Below are positions 55,617-64,000 of a stretch of DNA of 64,000 nt, piece by piece. The translations under genes and the position numbers were made by a program. The stretch lies in contig NZ_AUBQ01000013.1 in assembly GCF_000429325.1 (NCBI RefSeq), positions 186,001 to 250,000 on the forward strand. Reading direction: 5' to 3'. The notes under the pieces were generated by a model, which was given only the letters and a program-made list of their open reading frames with translations, had not been told where the DNA came from and ran no database searches. Numbering within the stretch: the stretch's first letter is position 1; every line of letters starts with the position of its first letter. This DNA comes from Fundidesulfovibrio putealis DSM 16056. Lineage in GTDB: Bacteria > Desulfobacterota > Desulfovibrionia > Desulfovibrionales > Desulfovibrionaceae.

Positions 55617-56864
55617 TCAGCCCACAACGACGCGGTTTCGACCCTGCTCCTTGGCTTGGTAGAGCAGGTCGTCCCCGGCCTTGATGAGCTCCTCGAAGCT
55701 TCCGGCGGCTTTGGTGTATACCCCGATGCTCACCGAACAGGGGATCTCCCGCCCGTCGTAGACAGCGGGCCGGTTCGCCACGTCCCTCCGGAAAGTATCA
55801 AACACATCCAGGGCATTTTCCGCGTTCATGTTCACGGTGACGACGCAGAACTCCTCGCCGCCCATGCGCGCCACCACGTCGCTTTCCCGGAAACGCCCGG
55901 CGAGAAGGGTCGAAAAGTGCTTGAGCACCGCGTCACCGGCTTCGTGGCCGTAGGTGTCGTTGACCCTCTTGAAGTGGTCGAGGTCCATGATGGCGGCGGT
56001 CAGATGCAGGCCGCCGCGCTCCTGGCTGGCGAAAAGCTTTCGGCCTGTCTCGAACAGGTACTTGCGGTTGCCAAGGCCCGTGAGGAAATCGAGGTTGGCC
56101 ATGTTGGTGATGTCCTCGATCATGTTCATCATGTCGATGTTCTGTCCGATGCGGCAGTAGAACTCCTCGGTCTGGAAGGGCTTGGTGATGAAGTCGTTGG
56201 CTCCGGCCTTGAGAAAGCCCACCGTGGTGGAGGACTCGTCCAGGGAGGACACACCTATGACCACCGTGCGCTGCATCGTCTCCATCTTGCGGATTGCCTT
56301 GGTCAAAGCCACGCCGTCCATGCCGGGCATGGTGCAGTCGGTGAAGATCAGCCGGATGGATGGGTCGGCATCCAGAATGCCCAGCGCATGGGGACCGTCT
56401 CCGGCCTCGTACACCTGGTAGGCGTGCGCCCGCAGCAGACTCACGACCTGGGCGCGCATGGCCCTGGAATCGTCCACCACCAGAGCCCTGAGGCCCCGGT
56501 TTCGCAGCAGTCGCTTCAGCAGGCGCGATACGTAGTCGAGGTTGTGCATGCCTTCCTTGAGCACGTAGTCCACGATCCGCTTGGACCAGATGTGCTCGCG
56601 CAACTCCCTGGACAGCTCGCCGGTGAAGACCACGGACGGCACCTCGCGGGACAAGGCCAGATCGACCACCTCGCCATTGGGGGCGTCGGGGAGATTCAGG
56701 TCCAGAAGCGCAGCCGCAAACGGCTCCGCAGCGGCTTCCAGGACACTTTGGCATTGCGCGTAGGATTTGGCCCAGACGCAGTCACAGCCGGTTTCGCGCT
56801 CGACCATTCGCTTGAGTAGCGCCCCGAACGTCTTACTGTCGTCAACGACCAGTATGGAACTCAT
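55617..56864 (-). CDS. Diguanylate cyclase with two receiver domains (PleD-like)
   Basis: 415 residues. Receiver 1 (about 1-120): SILVVDDSKTFG, ALLDLNLPD. Receiver 2 (about 125-245): LRALVVDDSRAMRAQ, LIFTDCTMPGMDG, ITKPF. GGDEF domain (about 260-415): DFLTGLGNRKYLFE, MDLDHFKRVNDTYGHEAGD and an intact GGEEF active site. The REC-REC-GGDEF order is that of PleD, which dimerises on phosphorylation to make c-di-GMP. No RxxD inhibitory site is evident directly ahead of GGEEF (the residues are VARM). Cytoplasmic. The kinase partner is not adjacent. Confidence 0.92.
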   Translation of the reverse strand: MSSILVVDDSKTFGALLKRMVERETGCDCVWAKSYAQCQSVLEAAAEPFAAALLDLNLPDAPNGEVVDLALSREVPSVVFTGELSRELREHIWSKRIVDYVLKEGMHNLDYVSRLLKRLLRNRGLRALVVDDSRAMRAQVVSLLRAHAYQVYEAGDGPHALGILDADPSIRLIFTDCTMPGMDGVALTKAIRKMETMQRTVVIGVSSLDESSTTVGFLKAGANDFITKPFQTEEFYCRIGQNIDMMNMIEDITNMANLDFLTGLGNRKYLFETGRKLFASQERGGLHLTAAIMDLDHFKRVNDTYGHEAGDAVLKHFSTLLAGRFRESDVVARMGGEEFCVVTVNMNAENALDVFDTFRRDVANRPAVYDGREIPCSVSIGVYTKAAGSFEELIKAGDDLLYQAKEQGRNRVVVG

Positions 56865-57006
56865 TGCGTGGATTCCTTGGATGACGGTTGCGAACTCGCC
56901 CAATTGCGCCTGCTTACTCATGGCGGGTGGGATGTGTTGCGAAGCATACCATTGCGCGCAAAAAAAGGACACTGCCCCGTGATGCGGACAGTGCCCTTAT
57001 TGCGGT

Positions 57007-57666
57007 CTAGGTCAGGATCAGCGCGATCAGTTCCTTGGGGCCGTGCACCCCGAAGGTCAGGGTCAGTTCGATGTCGGCGGTCTTGGACGGCCCGGAGATC
57101 AGCACAAGGTTGGCGGGCATGGCCTCGGCCAGCTTGAGGTCGCGGATGGCCCCGGCGAAGCTCGCGGCGATGTCGCGGGCGCGCAGCACCACGAAGTGCA
57201 CCGGCGGCACCAGGGACAGCAGGCGCGGCTCGCCTGCGTCCGGTGTCAGGAGCAGCGCCCCGGTCTCGGCGATGCCCGCCCTGGCCGTGGTGATGGAGGC
57301 CTCCACGCCGAACAGGGCGTCCTTGAACTGGTCCACGTCCTCGTAATAGGGCGTGAGCGCGGGCATGCCGGGCTTCTTGCAGATTCCCGGCAGGTCCTTC
57401 GCGAACCAGGCTCCAGTGCCGTGGGCCAGGGTGGCGGGCTTGCGCGCGGCCAGAAGCTCGGCCAGCTTGGCCTTCCACTGCTTCTCGGGCGTGACGTGCA
57501 CCTCGGTGCGCACGGCTTGCAGGCGCTTGGCCAGGAGCTCCAGGCGTTTAGGCGCGTCCAACTCCGGCGCGTCCCAGATGTCGGCGGGAGCGGGCACGGG
57601 CGCGGGGGTGCGGCAGGCGGCCGCCAGCCGCGTAAGAATCGCCTCGCGGGCGGGTGTGCTACTCAT
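57007..57666 (-). CDS. lutC: Lactate utilization protein LutC
   Basis: 219 residues of the LUD domain family. Seen: AGIAETGALLLTPDAGEPRL, VPPVHFVVLRARDI and SGPSKTADIELTLTFGVHGP. LutC is the third part of the LutABC (LldEFG) complex, which oxidises lactate to pyruvate. The gene overlaps lutB by eight bases and ends the operon. Confidence 0.93.
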   Translation of the reverse strand: MSSTPAREAILTRLAAACRTPAPVPAPADIWDAPELDAPKRLELLAKRLQAVRTEVHVTPEKQWKAKLAELLAARKPATLAHGTGAWFAKDLPGICKKPGMPALTPYYEDVDQFKDALFGVEASITTARAGIAETGALLLTPDAGEPRLLSLVPPVHFVVLRARDIAASFAGAIRDLKLAEAMPANLVLISGPSKTADIELTLTFGVHGPKELIALILT

Positions 57667-59086
57667 GGCGGATGCCCTCCTCGCGCACGCGCTGGCGCAG
57701 GCTTTTGGGCGCGACCCTGGGGGCGGTGCGCGCGGCGGTCCAAGTCTTCAGGGGGCCGACCTCTGGGAGCTTGTCGCCCATGAGGGCGGCGGCCCGCAGC
57801 AGATACTCGCGCAGGCGCGGGTGCGTCTCGGTGTAGGCCCAGGCCGTCCAGGCCAGACGCTCAACCAGCGAGCGCTTGGCCCCGGCTCCACGCACGCAGC
57901 CCTCGCCGGGCGCGGCCTGGCCTTCGGCCCGGATGCGCCGCAGGTGCCCGGCCAAGGGGATCTTCACCGGGCAGACCTCCTCGCAGGCTCCGCACAGGCT
58001 GGACGCCCCGGCCAGATCGCCCTTGTTGTCGATGCCCTCCAGCTGCGGGGTGATCACCGCGCCGATGGGGCCGGGATACACCGAGCCGTAGGCGTGGCCG
58101 CCCACGCGCACGTACACCGGGCAGTTGTTCAGGCAGGCGCCGCAGCGCAGGCAGCGCAGCGCTCCGGAGAGCTCCGGGTCCGCGAACATGGTGGAGCGCC
58201 CGTTGTCCAGGATCACCAGATGCACTTCGCGCGGCCCGTCCAACTCGCCCTCGGCGCGGGGAGAGGTGATCGCGTTGACGTAGGTGGACAGAAGCTGCCC
58301 CGTGGCCGAGCCCGTGAGCAGGCGCATGAGCGGCGGCAGGTCGTCAAGCTTCTCAACCACCTTCTCCAGGCCCATCAGCGCGATGTGCACCGGCGGCACG
58401 TGGGTGCACATGCGGCCGTTGCCCTCGTTCTCCACCAGCACCAGGGTGCCGGTCTCGGCGATGGCGAAGTTCACGCCGGAGAGCCCGGCCTTGGCAGTGC
58501 GGAACTTCTCGCGCAGGGTGGTCCGGGCGATGGCGTTCAGCTCCTCCACGTTCTCGGTGTAGGGCGCGCCGGGCACACAGCGGTGGAATATCTCTGCCAC
58601 CTGGAGCTTGTTCTTGTGCAGGGCCGGGGCCGTGATGTGCGAGGGCGGCTCAACGGCCAGCTGGATGATGAACTCGCCCAGGTCGGTCTCCACGGGCTCC
58701 ACCCCGTTCTGCTCCAGAAACCTGTTGAGCCCCATCTCCTCCGAGACCATGGACTTGCCCTTGACCACCATGTCCGCCCCGCATTCGCGCAGGATGGAGA
58801 GCACGATGCGGTTGGCCTGTTCGGTGGTCTCGGCCCAGTGCACCCGGATGCCGTTTTTTTCGCAGTTGGCCTCAAGCTGGGTGAGCAGCTCCGGCAGCCT
58901 GGAGAGCACACGCGCCTTCAGAGCCTTGCCCGTGGCCCGCAGGCTGGCGAGCTCTTCTGCATCATTGAACAGGGCCAGGCGTTTGCCGCGCAGCCCGTCC
59001 AGCGCGCCCCGGAAGTTGCCCCCGATCTGGGGATCGGCCAGGGCTTTCTGCAGGGCGGCGGTGAAGTCGAAGGAATCACTTTTCAT
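57659..59086 (-). CDS. lutB: Lactate utilization iron-sulfur protein LutB
   Basis: 475 residues. LUD domain in the first ~300 residues (VVKGKSMVSEEMGLNRFLEQ), then two [4Fe-4S] sites, CLRCGACLNNCP near residue 313 and CGACEEVCPVKIPL near 365, and a C-terminal helical part. It carries electrons within the LutABC lactate oxidase. It overlaps lutA by 11 bases and lutC by eight, so all three are translationally coupled. Confidence 0.95.
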   Translation of the reverse strand: MKSDSFDFTAALQKALADPQIGGNFRGALDGLRGKRLALFNDAEELASLRATGKALKARVLSRLPELLTQLEANCEKNGIRVHWAETTEQANRIVLSILRECGADMVVKGKSMVSEEMGLNRFLEQNGVEPVETDLGEFIIQLAVEPPSHITAPALHKNKLQVAEIFHRCVPGAPYTENVEELNAIARTTLREKFRTAKAGLSGVNFAIAETGTLVLVENEGNGRMCTHVPPVHIALMGLEKVVEKLDDLPPLMRLLTGSATGQLLSTYVNAITSPRAEGELDGPREVHLVILDNGRSTMFADPELSGALRCLRCGACLNNCPVYVRVGGHAYGSVYPGPIGAVITPQLEGIDNKGDLAGASSLCGACEEVCPVKIPLAGHLRRIRAEGQAAPGEGCVRGAGAKRSLVERLAWTAWAYTETHPRLREYLLRAAALMGDKLPEVGPLKTWTAARTAPRVAPKSLRQRVREEGIRHE

Positions 59087-59825
59087 TGATGCGCCCCCAG
59101 ATGAATTCGGCCAGGTGCATGCCTGTGATGTCGTAGCCCAGCTTCCGGGCTGTACCGGTGATGTTCATGAGGCAGCCGCAGTCGGCGGTGAGCACCACCT
59201 GCGCGCCGGTGGCCCGGATGTCCTCCACCTTGTCGCGCGCCATGGCCGCCGAGACTTCCGGGCGCTTCACCGAGAAGGTGCCTCCGAAGCCGCAGCATTC
59301 GAACTCGCGGGAGAGCTCCACCAGTTCGACGTTGCAGAGTTTGCCCAGCAGGGCCTTGGCCGCCTGGGTGGAGCCGGTCTCGCGCAGGGCGTGGCAGGAG
59401 GAGTGCCAGGTGACGCGCACCGGCGGCCCCTTGTCCTCGAAGCGGGCGTCCAGGACGTTCACCAGGAAATCGAAGTACTCCACAACGCGCTCGGAAAAGG
59501 CGGCAACCTCGAAGTACTGCGGGTGGTCCGCGAAGAGGCGCGGATAGTGGAACTTGAGCATGCCCGCGCAGGAGCCGGACGGGACGACAATTGGCCCCTC
59601 CCCGCGAAAGGCCCGCACCTGCTGCATGGCCACGGTCCTGGCCTGTTCGGGGAAGCCGGAGTTGTAGGCGGGCTGGCCGCAGCAGCCCTGCTCCAGCGGA
59701 TAGACCACGGAGCACCCCAGGTGATCGAGGATACGCATGGCCGCCATCCCGGCGTCCGGGAAGACGGCGTCAGCCAGACAGGTGCCGAAGAAGCGCACGG
59801 GTCCGGAAAGTGCCGGATGATTCAT
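59076..59825 (-). CDS. lutA: Lactate utilization (Fe-S) protein LutA, CCG-domain
   Basis: 249 residues with two cysteine-rich CCG domains: GTCLADAVFP with LEQGCCGQPAYNSG, and TWHSSCHALRE with ECCGFGGTFS. Such domains bind an unusual Fe-S cluster, as in heterodisulfide reductase HdrB and glycolate oxidase GlcF. LutA heads the lutABC operon for lactate oxidation, a main electron source for sulfate reducers. The ATG at 59825 has only a weak ribosome site; an in-frame GTG eight codons earlier is possible. It diverges from the sensor kinase at 59988. Confidence 0.93.
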   Translation of the reverse strand: MNHPALSGPVRFFGTCLADAVFPDAGMAAMRILDHLGCSVVYPLEQGCCGQPAYNSGFPEQARTVAMQQVRAFRGEGPIVVPSGSCAGMLKFHYPRLFADHPQYFEVAAFSERVVEYFDFLVNVLDARFEDKGPPVRVTWHSSCHALRETGSTQAAKALLGKLCNVELVELSREFECCGFGGTFSVKRPEVSAAMARDKVEDIRATGAQVVLTADCGCLMNITGTARKLGYDITGMHLAEFIWGRINEK

Positions 59826-59987
59826 GATTGGCTCGCTTTTCAGGTTCACTTCAGGCGGCAAATGTAGCCCAAGCGCTGGCCGCAGGCAACAAAGCCGGGC
59901 CAGCCACTTGCCCGTTGCTTCACTTACGAGTAGACGATATTCAGGCGCGTTTTTGCTGTGGCCATACGCGCCCTGAGGCCCCCCGAC

Positions 59988-62720
59988 ATGAACGCTCAAA
60001 AGACGCTCGGCGTGCTCCGCCGGTGTAATTTCGCCAGGTACGCCCTGGCTTTTGTGCTGATATGTACGGTGCAGGCATTCGCAACAGCGTCCCCCCCTGC
60101 CTGGGCCGATCACCGGGTCCTGCTGTTGCACTCCTACCATCAGGACCTGGAGTGGAGCGAAGGCATCCAGAGCGGCGTTTTCGATGCCCTGAACCAAAGC
60201 GACAACCCCGTCGAGCTGGTCACGGAACACCTGGATGCGGCCCGCCTGGGGCTCGCCGGACTACGCGACCGGTTCGACCCCCTGTTCCTGGCCATGCTCA
60301 AGACCAAACTCGCGGCCATGCCCGTGGACGTGGTGATCGTGGCGGACAACCCCGCCCTGGACTTCTTCCTGGCGCACCGGGAGGATCTGGCTCCAGGGGT
60401 TCCCCTCGTGTTCTGCGGCGTCAACAATTACCAGCCCGAGATGACGGCAGGACAGGCGCTCGTCACGGGCGTGGTCGAGGCCCCGTCTTTTGCCGAGACC
60501 CTGGAAACGGGCATGCGCCTGTATCCCTTGGCCACAAAGCTCCTGGTGCTCGGCGAGGACAACGTCACGTTCCGCTCCAACCGGGCGCTTCTGGAAAAGG
60601 CCTTGGCGCGATTGCCTTCTCCCCCCGAGGTCCAATACTTCATCAGCACCCGAATCGAGGACATCGAGGCCCGCGTGGCGCAGCTCGGCCCGGAGTGGCT
60701 GGTGTTGCCCATGGTGCGCCCGGGCGACCACCACGGCCTTCTCCCCCTGCCCGAAGCCGCCGCGCGCATAAGCGCCGCAAGCCCCGTGCCCGTGCTGGCC
60801 GGATGGGATTTCTGGATGGGGCACGGCCCCCTGGGCGGCAAGGTGGTCTCCTCCACAGCGCAGGGACAGGCCGCAGGCAAGATTGCCCAGGACATCCTGG
60901 CCGGAAAGGACCCCGCCGCCATCCCGGTGATGACCGACAGCCCCAACCGGTTCATCTTCGACCACAACGCGCTTATCCGTTTCAACGTGGATGCGTCGCA
61001 GCTTCCCCCCGGCAGCCGCGAGATCAACCACCCGTCCAGCTTTTACGAGAATAATAGAATCCTGGTGTGGAGCTATCTTGGGTTCACCTTCCTGCTGCTG
61101 ATCTGCCTTGTGGTGCTGGCGGTAAATATCATGCGACGCAGCAACGCGGAGCGCCGCCTTCAGGGGCAGTTCAACATGGTCAACTCCTTGTTGGAAGCCA
61201 TGCCAAACCCGCTGTTCCTGAAGGATGCCCACGGCGTCTACAAGGGATGCAACAAGGCCTTCGAGACCTTGCTGGGCCTGACCAGGAATGAAATTGTCGG
61301 GCGCACCGTCTTCGACCTGGCCAAGCCCGAGATAGCACGGACAGCCCATTCCATCGACATGGGGATCTTGGCGACAGGGATCGCAAAGGCCTGCGAACTG
61401 CCGCTCTTAACACGTTCCGGCGAACGCACCTTCCTGTTCAACAAGGCCCCGTACCTGGACGCCGACGGCAACACCAGCGGGCTGGTCACGGTGCTGACCG
61501 ACCTTACCGAGCGCAAGCAGGCCGAAGCGGCCCTGCGCGAAAGCGAGGCCAAGTTTCGCAGGGTCTTGGGCGGAATGCTGGAAGGCTACGTCAACACAAC
61601 CCAGGAGGGGGCCATCACCGAGTTCAACCCCGCCTACCGGGACATGCTCGGATACTCCGACGAGGAACTGCGCCTGCTGACCTACCAGCAGTTGACTCCC
61701 TCCAAATGGCATGCGCAGGAGGCGCGGATCATCGATGATCTGGTCATGAAGCGGGGCTACTCCGACTTCTACGAGAAGGAATACATCCGCAAGGACGGGA
61801 GCATCATCCCCGTGGAGCTGCGCACCTACCTGCTGCGCGACTCGCTCGGCAATCCCGTCGGGCTGTGGGCCTTCGTGCGCGACATCTCCGAGCGCAGGCA
61901 CATGCAGGAGGCCATGGTCCAGAACGAGAAAATGATGAGCGTGGGCGGGTTGGCCGCAGGAATGGCCCACGAGATCAACAACCCCCTGAGCGGCATCCTG
62001 CAAAGCGCCCAGGTGATGAGCCTGCGCCTCAAGGACGACCTCCACGCCAACCGGGTCCAGGCTGAGGCCGTCGGGTGCGACTTCGACGCCATGAGCAAGT
62101 ACCTTGAGCGGCGCGGCGTGCTGGACATGCTGGCCGGCATACGGGAATCTGCGGCCAGGGCGGCGCGCATCGTGGCCAACATGCTCGATTTCAGTCGCCG
62201 GGGCGACGGGGAGAAGATGCCCTTCGACCTGAACGTGCTCCTGGACGCGGCACTCGAACTGTGCGCCAGCGACTACGACCTGCAGAAAAATTACGATTTC
62301 CGCCACATCGCGCTGGAACGCGACTACGACACCAGCCTGCCCCCCGTGCCCTGCACGCCCACCCAGATAGAACAGGTGGTCATGAACATTCTGCGCAACG
62401 CCGCCCAGGCCATGGCAAAACGTGAACCGGGCGCTGCGCCCGCGCGTATCGCCCTGCGCACGCGACGCGACGGGGACATGGCCCGCATTGACATAGAGGA
62501 CAACGGGCCTGGCATGAACGAAACCACACGCAAACGCATCTTCGAGCCCTTCTTCACCACCAAAAAGCCAGGCGACGGCACGGGGCTCGGGCTGTCGGTG
62601 TCCTACTACATCATCTCCAACAACCACGACGGCTCGCTGGAGGCGGAGTCTTCTCCGGGCCAGGGCACGCGCTTCGTCATCCGGTTGCCGTTGCAAGACT
62701 CGGGCGGGGGGACGACCTGA
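59988..62720 (+). CDS. Hybrid-sensor histidine kinase with ABC-substrate-binding sensor and two PAS domains
   Basis: 910 residues. An N-terminal signal/anchor helix (about 17-40), a periplasmic ABC_sub_bind-type sensor (about 45-340; VLLLHSYHQDLEWSEGIQSG, VVIVADNPALDFFLAH), a membrane helix (about 350-375), two PAS domains (about 395-510 and 520-640), HisKA (AAGMAHEINNPLSGILQSAQ) and the ATPase (NAAQAMAKRE, DNGPGMNET, GTGLGLSVSY). There is no receiver domain, so a separate regulator must exist. It is transcribed divergently from lutABC. GAGG lies before the ATG at 59988. Confidence 0.9.
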   Translation: MNAQKTLGVLRRCNFARYALAFVLICTVQAFATASPPAWADHRVLLLHSYHQDLEWSEGIQSGVFDALNQSDNPVELVTEHLDAARLGLAGLRDRFDPLFLAMLKTKLAAMPVDVVIVADNPALDFFLAHREDLAPGVPLVFCGVNNYQPEMTAGQALVTGVVEAPSFAETLETGMRLYPLATKLLVLGEDNVTFRSNRALLEKALARLPSPPEVQYFISTRIEDIEARVAQLGPEWLVLPMVRPGDHHGLLPLPEAAARISAASPVPVLAGWDFWMGHGPLGGKVVSSTAQGQAAGKIAQDILAGKDPAAIPVMTDSPNRFIFDHNALIRFNVDASQLPPGSREINHPSSFYENNRILVWSYLGFTFLLLICLVVLAVNIMRRSNAERRLQGQFNMVNSLLEAMPNPLFLKDAHGVYKGCNKAFETLLGLTRNEIVGRTVFDLAKPEIARTAHSIDMGILATGIAKACELPLLTRSGERTFLFNKAPYLDADGNTSGLVTVLTDLTERKQAEAALRESEAKFRRVLGGMLEGYVNTTQEGAITEFNPAYRDMLGYSDEELRLLTYQQLTPSKWHAQEARIIDDLVMKRGYSDFYEKEYIRKDGSIIPVELRTYLLRDSLGNPVGLWAFVRDISERRHMQEAMVQNEKMMSVGGLAAGMAHEINNPLSGILQSAQVMSLRLKDDLHANRVQAEAVGCDFDAMSKYLERRGVLDMLAGIRESAARAARIVANMLDFSRRGDGEKMPFDLNVLLDAALELCASDYDLQKNYDFRHIALERDYDTSLPPVPCTPTQIEQVVMNILRNAAQAMAKREPGAAPARIALRTRRDGDMARIDIEDNGPGMNETTRKRIFEPFFTTKKPGDGTGLGLSVSYYIISNNHDGSLEAESSPGQGTRFVIRLPLQDSGGGTT

Positions 62721-62890
62721 GGGCGCTGGGGGTTCGTGTGGCATCCGCCTGAAAAATGCGAGCTCATTTATACAACATTCGCAACTGATCTGCGTATAAA
62801 TCCTCATAGCATCTACGCGATACGTTCGATTGCCACTGACATCGGCATGCCAACCACGCTTTGTTGCGAACTTGTGACACGGAGCGAGAG

Positions 62891-62920
62891 TTGACAAGCG
62901 GTCGCATTCACGAGTAAAGA
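62891..62920 (+). promoter_or_regulatory. Candidate sigma-70 promoter for the sugar gene group
   Basis: A perfect -35 TTGACA at 62891-62896 and a weak -10 TAAAGA at 62915-62920 with an 18-base spacer, 57 bp ahead of the glycosyltransferase ATG. The area is AT-rich. Confidence 0.45.
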
Positions 62921-62976
62921 GAATACTATTCTTACAAAATGCTTGCTCCACACCGCTCCAATCCCAAGTAGGCGCC

Positions 62977-63684
62977 ATGGTTTCCATTGTAATACTATGC
63001 TATAAAGCCGAGATGGGAGTCTATCCCTACGTACAACGAGTTCAGGACTCCATCAGCGCCGTGACTGACGACTGGGAAATAATCCTTGTTGGCAACTATC
63101 ACGCAGGATCTGCCGACAGAACCCCTGAAATCGTACGCGAAATAGCTGCAACAGACCATCGGATCAAGGCTATTACGTTTGAAAAACACGGAATGATGGG
63201 GTGGGATGCACGCAAAGGCCTCGAGGCCGCCTCGGGAGATATACTTATCTTCATAGACGGAGACAGCCAGATGCCGGCGGAAGATGTATTAAGCGTATAC
63301 AAACTCATCCAGGACCAGAACTGCGACCTTGCGATGACTTACAGGTGCGTGCGACATGACGGACTGTTGCGTCGCATCAACAGCAAGCTTTACAACTCAA
63401 TATTCAACATATTATTCCCAGGCACCGGCGTCATGGATGTCAATTCGAAGCCGAAGGCCTTGAGACGAACGTTTTACGACCGAATAGTCCTAACTTCCGA
63501 CGACTGGTTCCTTGATGCGGAAATAGTGATCCTGGCCAGACGCCTTGGCGTCAAGATAGCGCAAATCCCTACCGTGTTCCACCGAAGCCCTGACCGGAAA
63601 TCATTTGTGTGCCCGAGCGCAATCTTCGAATTCCTTCGCAACCTTCTTTTTGCGCGGCTGAAGGAATTCTTCTCTAAAAAATGA
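62977..63684 (+). CDS. Family 2 glycosyltransferase
   Basis: 235 residues. GT-A fold: VSIVILCYKAEMGVYPYVQR, EIILVGNYHAGSADRTPEIV, and the metal motif FIDGDSQMPAED near residue 92. The later DDWFLDAEIVILARRLGVKI resembles dolichol-phosphate/undecaprenyl-phosphate sugar transferases, but no C-terminal membrane helices are present. It likely adds a sugar in envelope polysaccharide synthesis. Composition is lower in GC than upstream genes. Its stop overlaps the next ATG. Confidence 0.88.
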   Translation: MVSIVILCYKAEMGVYPYVQRVQDSISAVTDDWEIILVGNYHAGSADRTPEIVREIAATDHRIKAITFEKHGMMGWDARKGLEAASGDILIFIDGDSQMPAEDVLSVYKLIQDQNCDLAMTYRCVRHDGLLRRINSKLYNSIFNILFPGTGVMDVNSKPKALRRTFYDRIVLTSDDWFLDAEIVILARRLGVKIAQIPTVFHRSPDRKSFVCPSAIFEFLRNLLFARLKEFFSKK

Positions 63685-64000
63685 ATATTTTCATTACCGG
63701 AGGAACGGGTGGAATCGGGGCGTGCCTGACAAATCGCTTTCTCGGCATGGGCTTCCGGGTCGTGGCATTGACCCGCACAACGCTCACCTCGAACCGTCCC
63801 GGATTGACATATCTGCATGGGGACATTCTCCAGCCCGAATCATACGCGCACGCGATATGTGAGTCTGACGCCATATGCCACCTCGCAGCCCTCACGCACT
63901 CCAACGATTCGCGCGCCTATCATCGTATCAACGTGGAAGGAACCAGACGCCTGGTAGATGAGGCCACATCTCAAGGTTTTACCGGCAGATTTCTGCACGT
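63681..64000 (+). CDS. NAD-dependent epimerase/dehydratase (partial)
   Basis: The first 107 residues before the window ends. MNIFITGGTGGIGACLTNRF is the Rossmann GxxGxxG of the extended short-chain dehydrogenase family; LHGDILQPESY, ICHLAALTHSNDS and NVEGTRRLVDEA fit nucleotide-sugar epimerases. It overlaps the glycosyltransferase by four bases (ATGA), so both belong to one operon for sugar-nucleotide modification and transfer. Confidence 0.88.
   Translation, partial: MNIFITGGTGGIGACLTNRFLGMGFRVVALTRTTLTSNRPGLTYLHGDILQPESYAHAICESDAICHLAALTHSNDSRAYHRINVEGTRRLVDEATSQGFTGRFLH

Noticed and set aside
59838-59872. A sigma-54 promoter for lutABC on the minus strand
   Set aside because: A TTGGGCTACATTTGCC segment looks similar but the GG-to-GC gap is nine bases, one short of the required ten.

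Overview
The window looks like chromosome from a high-GC, anaerobic, sulfate-reducing deltaproteobacterium of the Desulfovibrionales (Desulfovibrio/Fundidesulfovibrio-like). Reasons: a strict-anaerobe nif operon with nifI1-nifI2 between nifH and nifDK, a tetraheme cytochrome c3, a c-heme chemoreceptor like DcrA, a pta-ackA pair, a lutABC lactate oxidation operon, a corrinoid/tetrapyrrole operon, and several TauE/SafE-type exporters. The genus is inferred from gene content only.

Layout. 1-5966: a leftward nif operon (nifH, nifI1, nifI2, nifD, nifK, then after a repeat-filled gap a [2Fe-2S] ferredoxin) read from a clear sigma-54 promoter; nifE and nifN are not present here. 5996-10822: a lipoprotein phosphoesterase, an exporter, and an EAL-domain c-di-GMP protein whose stop codon overlaps the start of a nifV-like homocitrate synthase. 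10831-11342: a toxin-antitoxin pair. 11980-15309: pta-ackA behind a sigma-54-like promoter. 15276-17351: a small foreign-looking cassette bounded by a duplicated ackA 3' end and terminator. 17508-21417: small genes and a YjfK/YjfJ(PspA)-like membrane-stress group. 21602-28009: a giant 2-hydroxyacyl-CoA-dehydratase-activator-like protein, a repetitive acidic coiled-coil protein and cytochrome c3. 28112-31166: hemL-cbiG-cobJ. 31327-32311: a second small cassette, bounded by a duplicated 3' end of a VOC-family gene. 32762-38443: alaS, recA, mscL and a PP-loop ATPase. 38531-42328: a two-component system with a sigma-54 activator, and a DUF169 protein. 42437-49439: Skp, two chemoreceptors, a tetraheme cytochrome, a GyrI-like protein and a lone receiver domain. 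49555-56864: two more exporters, an old yellow enzyme, an Fe-S protein with an HcpR-like site, and a REC-REC-GGDEF cyclase. 57007-62720: lutABC and a divergent ABC-sensor histidine kinase. 62977-64000: start of a sugar/envelope gene group.

How it fits together: lactate oxidation (LutABC) and acetyl-CoA to acetate conversion with ATP gain (Pta-AckA) are the energy core of an incomplete-oxidising sulfate reducer. Nitrogen fixation, with NifI post-translational control and homocitrate supply, is the main nutrient pathway. Redox and second-messenger sensing (heme chemoreceptor, c-di-GMP enzymes, kinases) is unusually dense.

The two most unusual observations are (i) two independent cassettes of small genes, each placed directly after an intact gene and followed by a second, slightly diverged copy of that gene's last ~97 bp, and (ii) an about 110-bp dispersed palindromic element whose stem changes in a compensatory way while its loop stays conserved. 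No tRNA, rRNA, CRISPR array or transposase was seen.
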